Shown one piece after another: positions 7,752 to 15,521 of a stretch of 59,489 bases of DNA. The DNA is from an uncultured Prevotellaceae bacterium (lineage in GTDB: Bacteria; Bacteroidota; Bacteroidia; Bacteroidales; Bacteroidaceae), in NCBI GenBank assembly GCA_900320565.1, contig ONSR01000013.1, positions 1 to 59,489 on the forward strand. Reading direction: 5' to 3'. Numbering within the stretch: position 1 is the stretch's first letter; each line of letters begins with the position of its first letter. The position numbers and the translations under genes are program-made. The notes beneath the pieces are model-generated. The model saw only the letters and a list, made by a program, of their open reading frames with translations. It made no database searches and was not told the DNA's origin.

Positions 7752-7890
7752 ATAGGAAGTAAAAGAGGAAGTAAAAATGGGAGTAAAAAAGGTAGTAAAG
7801 CACTGCGTGCTGGACAACACAACCAAGCCCCAAAGCTATTGTCCATGAGCTCGCTCATTAACTTCCACGAGCGCAGCGAGTTAACTCCAT
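7752..7890 (+). repeat. Dispersed intergenic repeat, right copy (GGACAATAG core, inverted)
   Basis: The block holds GGAAGTAAAA-type runs (7756-7800), then CCCAAAGCTATTGTCC at 7829-7844, then GAGCGCAGCGAGTTAACTCC-like sequence. It is the inverted relative of the block at 1-130, about 7.7 kb away. Confidence 0.6.
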
Positions 7891-7927
7891 ATTTAACTTC
7901 AATTTTAACTTCAATTTCATAAGAGAA

Positions 7928-8482
7928 ATGACCAAGTCATTTTGTAACAAGATTCTGTTCCGCTGGTTCCACTTCACGGAAACCATCACGGAACCTTTGC
8001 CCGAAAAATGCATCATAGCCCTTGCTCCGCACACGAGCAACTGGGACTTCATTGTCGGCAACCTCTACAGTCGGGCCAAAGGCTTTCATTGTGACTTCCT
8101 GATGAAGAAGGAATGGTTCTTCTGGCCCATGGGCATCCTGATGCGGAGGCTTGGCGGAATACCCGTCTATCGTAGCAAACAGATGCACTCGACCGACATC
8201 ATAGCAGAGCAGGCTAAACAGGCCAAGACCTTCCGGCTCTGCATTACTCCGGAAGGCACGCGCAAAGCCCAACCCGATTGGAAGAAGGGCTTCTACTATA
8301 TCGCCCTCAAGGCAGAGATTCCCATCCTGCTTTATGGGCTCGACTTCGCCGAAAGGAAGATTGTCTGCACCAAGACCATCATCCCCAACGGAGACATCGA
8401 AGCGCAAATGAAGGAAATAAAAGACTACTACGCCAACTTCAAAGGACTACACCCAAAGCAATTCATAATTCACAATTCATAA
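7928..8482 (+). CDS. 1-acyl-glycerol-3-phosphate acyltransferase-like protein
   Basis: The 184-aa protein belongs to the PlsC/LPLAT acyltransferase superfamily, which moves a fatty acyl group to a glycerophospholipid or related acceptor at the membrane. The catalytic HX4D motif is HTSNWD at 35-40, GGIPVYRS (76-83) matches block II, and EGTR (109-112) matches block III. It is shorter than PlsC, so the acceptor is uncertain. The last residues (QFIIHNS) and the stop codon are encoded by a dispersed AATTCATAATTCACAATTC repeat that continues into the intergenic gap, so the C-terminus has been rewritten by repeat insertion. Confidence 0.85.
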   Translation: MTKSFCNKILFRWFHFTETITEPLPEKCIIALAPHTSNWDFIVGNLYSRAKGFHCDFLMKKEWFFWPMGILMRRLGGIPVYRSKQMHSTDIIAEQAKQAKTFRLCITPEGTRKAQPDWKKGFYYIALKAEIPILLYGLDFAERKIVCTKTIIPNGDIEAQMKEIKDYYANFKGLHPKQFIIHNS

Positions 8483-8503
8483 TTCATAATTTACAATTCA
8501 TAG
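8461..8503. repeat. AATTCATAATTCACAATTC dispersed repeat
   Basis: The tract repeats ATTCATAATT/CACAATTCATAATT. Family members occur at about 13672-13702, 22276-22393, 34160-34190 and 54541-54575. It overlaps the end of the acyltransferase gene and runs to 3 nt before the next ATG. Confidence 0.7.
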
Positions 8504-8505
8504 TA

Positions 8506-11424
8506 ATGAAACGCATATTACTTCTCGTTTTTTACCTTTTTACCTTTTCACCTTTTCACCTTTTGTTGGCCCAGAATGACGGCTTCCAGAACCTGCGCGA
8601 ATACTTCGCCTCGTACACCAACCCAAGCTTCCCCAACCTCAAGACAATTAAAGTCGAGGACATCATAGTAAACACCAACGAAAAGCACCTTACCATCGTC
8701 CTGAGCGACAACTTTATTGCTCAGCCTCTCACGCCGCTCGTCGTGGGCGACCTATACATGGAAATCAAGCGACTCCTGCCGATGCCCTACAACACTTACG
8801 ACGTCAGCATCTTCGCAAAGGACACGCCAATCGAGCAACTCATCCCGACAAGTATGATGGACAGGGCTGATACGGCTCGCGTATATAAGAAGGAACTCTA
8901 TCGGGGCAACCCTTGGGTGACGCCTCTCAGCCGCCCATATAACATTAAGAAAGGCTTGCAGGGCCGACACCTCAGCGTTTGTCACAGTCACGGCAAGTAC
9001 TTCAACTTCGACAAGCAAGAATGGGTATGGCAACGTCCAAGGCTTTTCTGTACGACAGAAGATATGTTCACGCAGACCTTCGTAGTGCCCTACCTCATCC
9101 CAATGCTGCAGAATGCCGGAGCCGTCGTCTTCACTCCAAGAGAGCGAGACTGGCAGAAGCAGGAAATCATAGTCGATAACGATTACATCTGGGACGGCAG
9201 CCGATACGAGGAACGCGTCACGAACTTCCATTGGCAATACGGTGGCGTGGGCTTCGGACACAACGAGGAAGGCTACGAGAATGGCGAGAATCCCTTCAAG
9301 AAAGGAACTTATCGCATGATTGAGGCGACACAGAACAAGCGGATGACAAGCGAGGTGCTTTGGATTCCTGAAGTGCTCGTCGAGGACGATTATGCCGTCT
9401 ATATTGCCTACCAAACCGTGCCTGGCAGCGTATCGGACGCTGTCTATACCGTCAAGCACGGAGGCGTGGAGAGCCAGTTCCGCGTCAATCAGCAAATGGG
9501 TGGAGGCACCTGGGTTTATCTGGGGACATTCCATTTCACCAAGGGCAAAGCAAATGACAACTACATCTCCCTGACCAACCTGAGCAACTACAAAGGCGTA
9601 ATCACGGCTGATGCTGTGCGTCTTGGCGGCGGTATGGGTAATGTGGTTCGTGGTGACTCGACGATGGCTTTGCCCATCAGCAGCGACTTGCCACGTTGCC
9701 TCGAGGCCGCACGTTACTCTGCACAATGGTATGGAATGCCGGACAGCGTGTATTCCCGTCGAGGAAACGATGATGGCAAGGACGACGTGAACTCCCGTCC
9801 CTTCACAGTAAACCACGTAACGCGTGGCAGCAACTACTTGAGGGGAGACAGCGGACTGAATGTACCCATCGAACTCTACGTGTCTGTTCATAGTGATGCT
9901 GGTTACAGGACGGACAACACGCTTGTCGGTTCACTCGGAATCTACTCGACAGACTTCTACGAGGGCAAGACTGCAGCAGGACTTTCAAGGCTTGTCAGTC
10001 GCGACCTGGCTGATATGGTGATGACACAAGTCACAAATGATTTGTCGAGGGAACTGGGCTTCTGGAACAGAAGAGACCTTTACGACAGGAATTATGGCGA
10101 GACGCGCGATCCGCAAGTGCCTGCCATCATCTTCGAGATGCTGAGCCACCAGAACTGGGCTGACATGCGTTTCGGACACGACCCCTACTTCAAGTTCCTC
10201 ATGTCGCGTGCCATTTACAAGGCAATGGTTCGCTTCGTCGCCACCAGTCACGGCGGCAAAAGTGTCGTGATTCAGCCCTTGCCTGTGGCTGGCATAAGTG
10301 CCGAACCCAATAAGGAAACGAATGAAATTACCGTTCGCTGGACACCAACCCTTGACCCGGCAGAGCCCACAGCAAAGCCTGATGGCTACGTGGTTTACGT
10401 GAAGAAGGCAGGCAAGGACTTCGACAATGGACATTATGTGAGCGGTAACGACTGCACGTTCAAGACGGAAGCCACACCAGGCGTGCTCTATAGTTTCCGC
10501 GTGGAAGCCGTCAACGAAGGTGGAGCAAGCCTGCCGAGCGACGAGGTTTGTGCCGTGATTGCTGAATCAGAGAATGCTCCGACTATCCTGCTTGTCGATG
10601 CCTTCCAGAGATTGGCAAGTCCCCTGCCTTTCGACAATGAGAAGACCGGTGGCTTTGACTTCAACACAGACCCTGGCGTGATTGACGTGAAGTCGCCCGG
10701 CTTCTGCGGACCTCAGATTAGTTTCGACAAAGCTAATTACGGCAAGGAAACAGACAACGGCTTTGGCGTGAGCAGCGACGACTTCGAGGGACTCTTCCTG
10801 ATGGGCAACACTCACGATTATAGCGTGCGCTATGCTGCCGACATCCTCGCAAAGCATCCCGATTGCAACATCAGCAGTACTACGCCCAATCAGTTGCCCT
10901 ACCTTGACCTCCGCCGTTATCGAGTGGCAAGCTTCATCCTTGGTGCACAGAAGGACGACGGCTACTCCCTGACGCGTCGGAAAGCCTTTACGGACGAGAT
11001 GCTTTCAGCCATCTCCCTACTCACGCTTCAGAACACTTCTATCTTGGTGAGCGGAGCCTTCATTGGAAGCGACATGCACAACGCCAAGCAGGATGCTTTC
11101 GTGGCAGAGAAACTGAAGTATCGTTTCGCTTCGAGCACTCCGACAGACAGCATCTGCACGGTTCAAGGCCTGAACAACACTGCCAACATCTTCTGCAACC
11201 CAAGCGAAGTGAACTATTGGGTAAGAAGTACAGACGTCATCGAGGGCGTGAATGGTGCCTTCAGCACGATGGTTTACACCTCGGGCAATCACTCAGCAGC
11301 TGTGGCCTATCCTGGCCCTGGCTATCGTGTCCTGGCATTTGGCTTCCCACTTGAATGCATCAAGGAGACCGATTCCCGACAGAACATCATCGGCATAGCT
11401 ATCGACTTCCTGCTGGGGAAATAA
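8506..11424 (+). CDS. Secreted Golvesin-like / N-acetylmuramoyl-L-alanine amidase-type protein with FN3 domain
   Basis: The 972-aa exported protein is of the type often labelled xanthan lyase in Bacteroidetes. After a signal peptide (about 1-20, ending LLLAQ) an Amidase_3-like fold is split around an inserted Golvesin-like domain (about 275-385, ending TADAVRLGGGMG). Candidate zinc and catalytic residues are in SVCHSHG (about 156-162), SVHSDAG (about 459-465) and FEMLSHQ (about 542-548). A fibronectin type III domain (about 605-690) and an unassigned C-terminal domain follow. It probably cuts peptidoglycan stem peptides. I start at 8506; the frame is open upstream through the acyltransferase gene. 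Part of the signal peptide (TFSPFHLL) is encoded by a CCTTTTCACCTTTTCA repeat. Confidence 0.8.
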   Translation: MKRILLLVFYLFTFSPFHLLLAQNDGFQNLREYFASYTNPSFPNLKTIKVEDIIVNTNEKHLTIVLSDNFIAQPLTPLVVGDLYMEIKRLLPMPYNTYDVSIFAKDTPIEQLIPTSMMDRADTARVYKKELYRGNPWVTPLSRPYNIKKGLQGRHLSVCHSHGKYFNFDKQEWVWQRPRLFCTTEDMFTQTFVVPYLIPMLQNAGAVVFTPRERDWQKQEIIVDNDYIWDGSRYEERVTNFHWQYGGVGFGHNEEGYENGENPFKKGTYRMIEATQNKRMTSEVLWIPEVLVEDDYAVYIAYQTVPGSVSDAVYTVKHGGVESQFRVNQQMGGGTWVYLGTFHFTKGKANDNYISLTNLSNYKGVITADAVRLGGGMGNVVRGDSTMALPISSDLPRCLEAARYSAQWYGMPDSVYSRRGNDDGKDDVNSRPFTVNHVTRGSNYLRGDSGLNVPIELYVSVHSDAGYRTDNTLVGSLGIYSTDFYEGKTAAGLSRLVSRDLADMVMTQVTNDLSRELGFWNRRDLYDRNYGETRDPQVPAIIFEMLSHQNWADMRFGHDPYFKFLMSRAIYKAMVRFVATSHGGKSVVIQPLPVAGISAEPNKETNEITVRWTPTLDPAEPTAKPDGYVVYVKKAGKDFDNGHYVSGNDCTFKTEATPGVLYSFRVEAVNEGGASLPSDEVCAVIAESENAPTILLVDAFQRLASPLPFDNEKTGGFDFNTDPGVIDVKSPGFCGPQISFDKANYGKETDNGFGVSSDDFEGLFLMGNTHDYSVRYAADILAKHPDCNISSTTPNQLPYLDLRRYRVASFILGAQKDDGYSLTRRKAFTDEMLSAISLLTLQNTSILVSGAFIGSDMHNAKQDAFVAEKLKYRFASSTPTDSICTVQGLNNTANIFCNPSEVNYWVRSTDVIEGVNGAFSTMVYTSGNHSAAVAYPGPGYRVLAFGFPLECIKETDSRQNIIGIAIDFLLGK

Positions 11425-11483
11425 ATCGTAAATTGTCAATCGTCAAATAGAAAATTAAGTAGATGTACACAATACTATGCAAT

Positions 11484-11789
11484 ATGAAGGGTTCCCGACA
11501 ACTTTCCGTCGAAGAATCCCACCTGAAGACCATCGACCGCTACTCCCTCTTCTCGGACTTGCTCGACAGTAACGGCATTGTAGAAGAGAGTGTCCTCGAG
11601 AAGTTGCGGCTCAACGTGCGTGGCTTGCTCTCGAACGACAAGCCAGATCCAGAGTTGCTCAACCTCTGCGAACACATCATCTTCCATAACGACATGAAAG
11701 CCTTTGGTTTGCATCAGCTCATCCTGCTCTTTATCGACTGGAAGAAGGAACAACTCGATGCCCTGAAAACGTCACTGAAGGTCGATTAA
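11484..11789 (+). CDS. Hypothetical small protein
   Basis: A 101-aa reading using ATG 11484 (MKGSRQLSVEES); an in-frame ATG at 11463 would add seven residues. It is soluble and probably helical, with a central DLLDSNGIVEESVLEKLRLN segment and a C-terminal FIDWKKEQLDALK. I do not recognise the family. It lies 18 nt before the YgiQ-like gene and is probably cotranscribed with it. Confidence 0.65.
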   Translation: MKGSRQLSVEESHLKTIDRYSLFSDLLDSNGIVEESVLEKLRLNVRGLLSNDKPDPELLNLCEHIIFHNDMKAFGLHQLILLFIDWKKEQLDALKTSLKVD

Positions 11790-11807
11790 TTAGTGATTGT
11801 TTAGTTC

Positions 11808-13625
11808 ATGGCAAACCTGACTGATTGGCTACCGACGACACGCAAGGAGATGGATCTGCGTGGCTGGGATCGTGCTGACGTGATTCTCTTCAGCGCTGAT
11901 GCCTACGTGGACCATCCTGCCTTCGGAGCTGCCGTCATAGGGCGTTTGCTTGAAGCAGAAGGCTTGCGAGTTGCCATCGTGCCGCAACCTGACTGGCATG
12001 GTGACTTCCGCGACTTCAAGAAGCTTGGGCGCCCTCGCCTCTTCTTCGGCATCTCGCCTGGATGCATGGACAGCATGGTAAATAAATACACGGCTGCACG
12101 GCGTCTCAGGAGCGAGGATGCATACAGTCCTGACGGGCGGCACGACATGCGTCCGGAGTACCCCACCATCGTCTATACAGACATCCTCAGGAAGCTCTTC
12201 CCTGACGTTCCCATCGTGCTTGGAGGCATCGAGGCAAGCCTTCGACGTGTGATGCACTACGACTATTGGCAGGAACGTTTCCGCCCCAGCATTCTTCAGG
12301 ACTGTGATGCCGACCTCATCACGTATGGCATGGGCGAGAAGCCAACACTGGAACTGGTTCGCTTGCTCAACGAAGCAATCGAAGATTTCCACCCCCTACT
12401 CCATTATGACGAGAATGGCGAGGCCTGCATCACGAGGGAAGTACTGCGTGAGGCTGTGACAAAGATGCCCCATCAGATTGCCTTCATCTGCAAGCAGGAA
12501 GACATACCCGGCGGCATCAAGGAGGACGACATCGTACTCCATAGCTACGAGGATTGCCTGAAGCAACCCAAGCTTCATGCCGAGAACTTCCGTCACATTG
12601 AGGAAGAAAGCAACAAGATTCATGCCCAGCGCCTCATTCAACCTACGGCAGGGCGTTACGTCGTGGTAAATCCACCCTACCCTCCACTCACTTCCGAGGA
12701 GCTGGACCGCAGCTTCGACTTGCCCTACACGCGCCTTCCACATCCCAAATACAACGGGAAACGCATCCCTGCCTACGAGATGATTAAATTCAGCGTGACG
12801 CTCCATCGCGGCTGCTTCGGGGGCTGTGCTTTCTGTACGATAAGCGCACATCAGGGAAAGTTTATCGTAAGCCGTTCGAAGGAAAGCATCTTGCGCGAAG
12901 TGAAAGCCATCACAAAAATGCCAGACTTCAAAGGCTACTTGAGCGACTTGGGCGGACCGAGTGCCAACATGTATAGGATGCGAGGGAAGCGCATGGAAGT
13001 GTGCAAGAAGTGCAAACGTCCTTCGTGCATCCATCCTGCCATCTGTCCCAATCTGAACGGAGACCACCGTCCTCTGCTCGACATATATCGGGCTGTGGAT
13101 GCACTTCCAGGCATCAAGAAAAGTTTCATTGGCAGTGGCGTCAGGTACGACATGCTGCTCCACGACTGGAAGCAAGAAGCCCTGAATAGTGCGGCAAGGG
13201 AATACACACGCGAACTCATCACCAGGCACGTGAGCGGACGACTCAAAGTGGCTCCTGAGCACACGAGCGATACTGTACTCAACATAATGCGAAAGCCCTC
13301 GTTTAGGCTCTTCAGAGAGTTCAAAAGCATCTTCGACGCCACTTGTCGCAAGGCAGGATTAAGGCAGCAACTCATCCCCTACTTCATCAGCTCGCACCCG
13401 GGCTGTACGGAGCGAGATATGGCAGAGCTGGCAAAGCTCACAAGGGAAATGGACTTCAAACTCGAGCAGGTTCAGGACTTCACACCCACGCCCCTGACCG
13501 TCAGCACAACATGCTGGGCAACAGGCTACCACCCATACACAATGGAGAAGATTTTCAGCGCCAAGACTCCAGAGGAAAAGCGCAAGCAGAACAGCTTCTT
13601 CTTCTGGTACAAGAAGGGGAATTAA
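11808..13625 (+). CDS. ygiQ: YgiQ family radical SAM protein (UPF0313)
   Basis: The 605-aa protein has the radical SAM cluster motif CFGGCAFC (about 336-343), which binds the 4Fe-4S cluster that cleaves SAM. It also has the long N-terminal domain of the YgiQ/UPF0313 family and a later cysteine group (VCKKCKRPSCIHPAIC). The reaction of this family is not established to my knowledge. Length matches the family, and the start MANLTDWLPTTRKEMD is typical. Confidence 0.9.
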   Translation: MANLTDWLPTTRKEMDLRGWDRADVILFSADAYVDHPAFGAAVIGRLLEAEGLRVAIVPQPDWHGDFRDFKKLGRPRLFFGISPGCMDSMVNKYTAARRLRSEDAYSPDGRHDMRPEYPTIVYTDILRKLFPDVPIVLGGIEASLRRVMHYDYWQERFRPSILQDCDADLITYGMGEKPTLELVRLLNEAIEDFHPLLHYDENGEACITREVLREAVTKMPHQIAFICKQEDIPGGIKEDDIVLHSYEDCLKQPKLHAENFRHIEEESNKIHAQRLIQPTAGRYVVVNPPYPPLTSEELDRSFDLPYTRLPHPKYNGKRIPAYEMIKFSVTLHRGCFGGCAFCTISAHQGKFIVSRSKESILREVKAITKMPDFKGYLSDLGGPSANMYRMRGKRMEVCKKCKRPSCIHPAICPNLNGDHRPLLDIYRAVDALPGIKKSFIGSGVRYDMLLHDWKQEALNSAAREYTRELITRHVSGRLKVAPEHTSDTVLNIMRKPSFRLFREFKSIFDATCRKAGLRQQLIPYFISSHPGCTERDMAELAKLTREMDFKLEQVQDFTPTPLTVSTTCWATGYHPYTMEKIFSAKTPEEKRKQNSFFFWYKKGN

Positions 13626-13671
13626 GAATTGTTAGTTGACGAGTTGACAAGTGGACAAGTTGACGAGTCAA

Positions 13672-13702
13672 GAATTGAGAATTATGAATTATGAATTAAA
13701 TA
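13672..13702. repeat. GAATTATGAATTATGAATTA dispersed repeat
   Basis: A short member of the ATTCATAATT family lies just before the DUF4494 gene, preceded by a run of GTTGACGAG/GTTGACAAG (13633-13668). Confidence 0.6.
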
Positions 13703-13711
13703 TAAACGATA

Positions 13712-14185
13712 ATGCAAAGCGAATGGTTTGAATGCAAGGTCCGTTACGATAAGACCTTGGAGAGCGGTCTCATCAAGAAGACCACAGAGACATATTTAGT
13801 AGATGCCCTCAGCTTCACGGAAGCCGAGAAACGTTTCATCGAGGAGATTAAGCCCTACATGTCGGGCGAGTTCATGGTGACGGACATCAAACGTGCACGG
13901 ATTGCCGACCTCTTCGACAGCGAGGATTTGAACGACGACCACTGGTACAAGGCACGCATCGCCTTCATCTCCATCGACGAGAAGACAGCCGTGGAAAAGC
14001 GTACCGTACAGACTGCTGTCATTAAGGCAAACGACTTCCATCGTGCACTGGCAAGGCTTGACGAATGTATGAAGGGCACACTTGGCGAGTGGGTCATCGT
14101 TTCCATCACCGAGACACCCATCATAGATGTCTTCAAGTTCAAGGCTGCGACTGAGCAAGAGGCGCCCAAAACAAAGAAGAAATAG
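13712..14185 (+). CDS. DUF4494 domain-containing protein
   Basis: The 157-aa protein matches the DUF4494 family of Bacteroidetes (start MQSEWFECKVRYDKT, two repeated halves around YKARIAFISIDEKT and WVIVSITETPIIDVF). Function is unknown. It directly precedes yggS, an order I recall from other Bacteroidales. No signal peptide, so probably cytosolic. The C-terminus ends in a lysine tail. Confidence 0.8.
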   Translation: MQSEWFECKVRYDKTLESGLIKKTTETYLVDALSFTEAEKRFIEEIKPYMSGEFMVTDIKRARIADLFDSEDLNDDHWYKARIAFISIDEKTAVEKRTVQTAVIKANDFHRALARLDECMKGTLGEWVIVSITETPIIDVFKFKAATEQEAPKTKKK

Positions 14186-14250
14186 AAGATAACTGGACAA
14201 AAGACTCAACCAAATCCATGTAATCGGTTGGTTATAAGTAAAAACTAAAA

Positions 14251-14934
14251 ATGATAAGTGAAAGGATAAATCGCATCAAGCAGACTTTGCCCGAAGGGGT
14301 ACGACTGGTGGCTGTGAGCAAGTACCATCCTGTCGAGATGATTCAGGAGGCTTACGATGGCGGGCAGCGCATCTTCGGCGAGAGTCATGTGCAGGAACTC
14401 GTGCAGAAGTACGACATACTACCTAAAGACATCCAATGGCACTTCATCGGACACCTGCAAACGAATAAGGTGAAGTATATCGCACCATTCGTGAGCCTCA
14501 TTCATGCTGTCGATTCGGAGCACCTGCTGAAGGAAATCGACAAGCAAGCGAAGAAGTGCGGGCGCATCATACCGGTCCTGATGCAAGTGCATGTTGCCAA
14601 GGAGGAGACCAAGTTCGGCTTCCTGCCCGACGAGCTACTCGCCTTTATGCAGAGCGGAGCATGGCAGCAGTACGAGAACGTCAGCATAGAAGGTCTGATG
14701 TGTATGGCAACAAACACGGACGACAAAGCCGAGATAGCCCGCGAGTTCGAACAAGCGAAGAAACTCTTTGTTCAATGTTCTTCCCTTCGGTCAGGCGCAG
14801 ACGGAACAATGTTCAATGTTCAATGGAAGACTCGTTCCTGGGGCATGTCGGACGACTACCCCATCGCCGTGCAGCACGGCTCGAACATGGTCCGCATCGG
14901 CAGCCTTATCTTCGGAGAAAGAATATATAAATAA
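14251..14934 (+). CDS. yggS: YggS/PROSC family pyridoxal phosphate-binding protein
   Basis: The 227-aa fold-III PLP protein is involved in vitamin B6 and amino-acid homeostasis. The PLP lysine is K24 in AVSKYHP; GESHVQEL (about 42-49) and WHFIGHLQTNK (about 63-73) are family motifs. The stretch from about 173 to 192 (VQCSSLRSGADGTMFNVQ), where relatives have a short helix-loop, is encoded by a TTCAATGTTC-type dispersed repeat (14770-14826) inserted in frame before the conserved WGMSDDY. Activity is probably kept because the insertion is next to the phosphate-binding loop, not in it. Confidence 0.9.
   Translation: MISERINRIKQTLPEGVRLVAVSKYHPVEMIQEAYDGGQRIFGESHVQELVQKYDILPKDIQWHFIGHLQTNKVKYIAPFVSLIHAVDSEHLLKEIDKQAKKCGRIIPVLMQVHVAKEETKFGFLPDELLAFMQSGAWQQYENVSIEGLMCMATNTDDKAEIAREFEQAKKLFVQCSSLRSGADGTMFNVQWKTRSWGMSDDYPIAVQHGSNMVRIGSLIFGERIYK
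14770..14826. repeat. TTCAATGTTC repeat inside yggS
   Basis: TTCAATGTTC occurs at both ends of this stretch around CTTCGGTCAGGCGCAGACGG, and the same family appears at 42406-42437 inside lolA. The insertion keeps the frame open. Confidence 0.65.
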
Positions 14935-14940
14935 ACAAAC

Positions 14941-14975
14941 AGAGGCAGGCGAATAATCGTCTGCCTCTGTTTTTG
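14941..14975 (+). terminator. Intrinsic terminator after yggS
   Basis: AGAGGCAGGCGA pairs with TCGTCTGCCTCT (12 bp with one G-U) across an ATAA loop, followed by GTTTTTG. Confidence 0.85.
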
Positions 14976-15192
14976 TTATGATTAGAGTAAAGGTTACTGT
15001 TTACGGTTTACAGTTTACAGAATTCTTGAACTCCTTGAACGTCTTGAACTTCTGTCATGAAAAAGTGTGATTTTGGCCCATTTTCCTTGCGATATTTTCG
15101 GCCAAGTAGTGTCGAGGGCGAATAGAACGCGCATAATCGAGGTTTGCTATCTACTTGATATACAGACGCGACAGTTTCATATGCACAAAATA

Positions 15193-15324
15193 TACCTGTA
15201 ATATGCGTAATATATGCGTGTTTTGTGCAATAATTACACGTGTCGAAACACTCAACTTCACGTGTGAAGTTTGCAAAATCGACGTGTCGAGTTGGAAAAG
15301 TTCACGTGTGAAGTTGGAAATTTC
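15193..15324 (+). repeat. 22-bp-period tandem array (4 clear plus 2 degenerate units)
   Basis: CGTG-containing cores begin at 15215, 15237, 15259, 15281 and 15303, exactly 22 bp apart, with a degenerate unit at 15193. Units read ACGTGT-(C/G)-A-A-GTT and end in AAGTT. The array fills the gap between yggS and tex; the rest of 14976-15490 shows no gene. Confidence 0.8.
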
Positions 15325-15491
15325 CTTGTTTCGACCCGCAAAAGTTGACATTTGGAAAAAATCTTTACAACATTTTGAGTAAAATCACGTACCACGATTT
15401 GTAAAGAATTATTCCATTCATTATGGAGTGATTCGACACAATTAATTGAACTTTTTTCGAGGTTCGATTTTTAATTTTCAATTAAAATTCG

Positions 15492-15499
15492 TAACTTTG
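15492..15499 (+). promoter_or_regulatory. Promoter -7 element TAACTTTG of tex
   Basis: TAACTTTG sits 23 nt before ATG 15522. It rules out the upstream in-frame start at 15504, which would be at the transcription start itself. Confidence 0.65.
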
Positions 15500-15521
15500 C
15501 AACTTGTTAGCACGAATAAGT

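Noticed and set aside
15155-15382. 75-aa frame between yggS and tex
   Set aside because: It is a translation of the 22-bp array.
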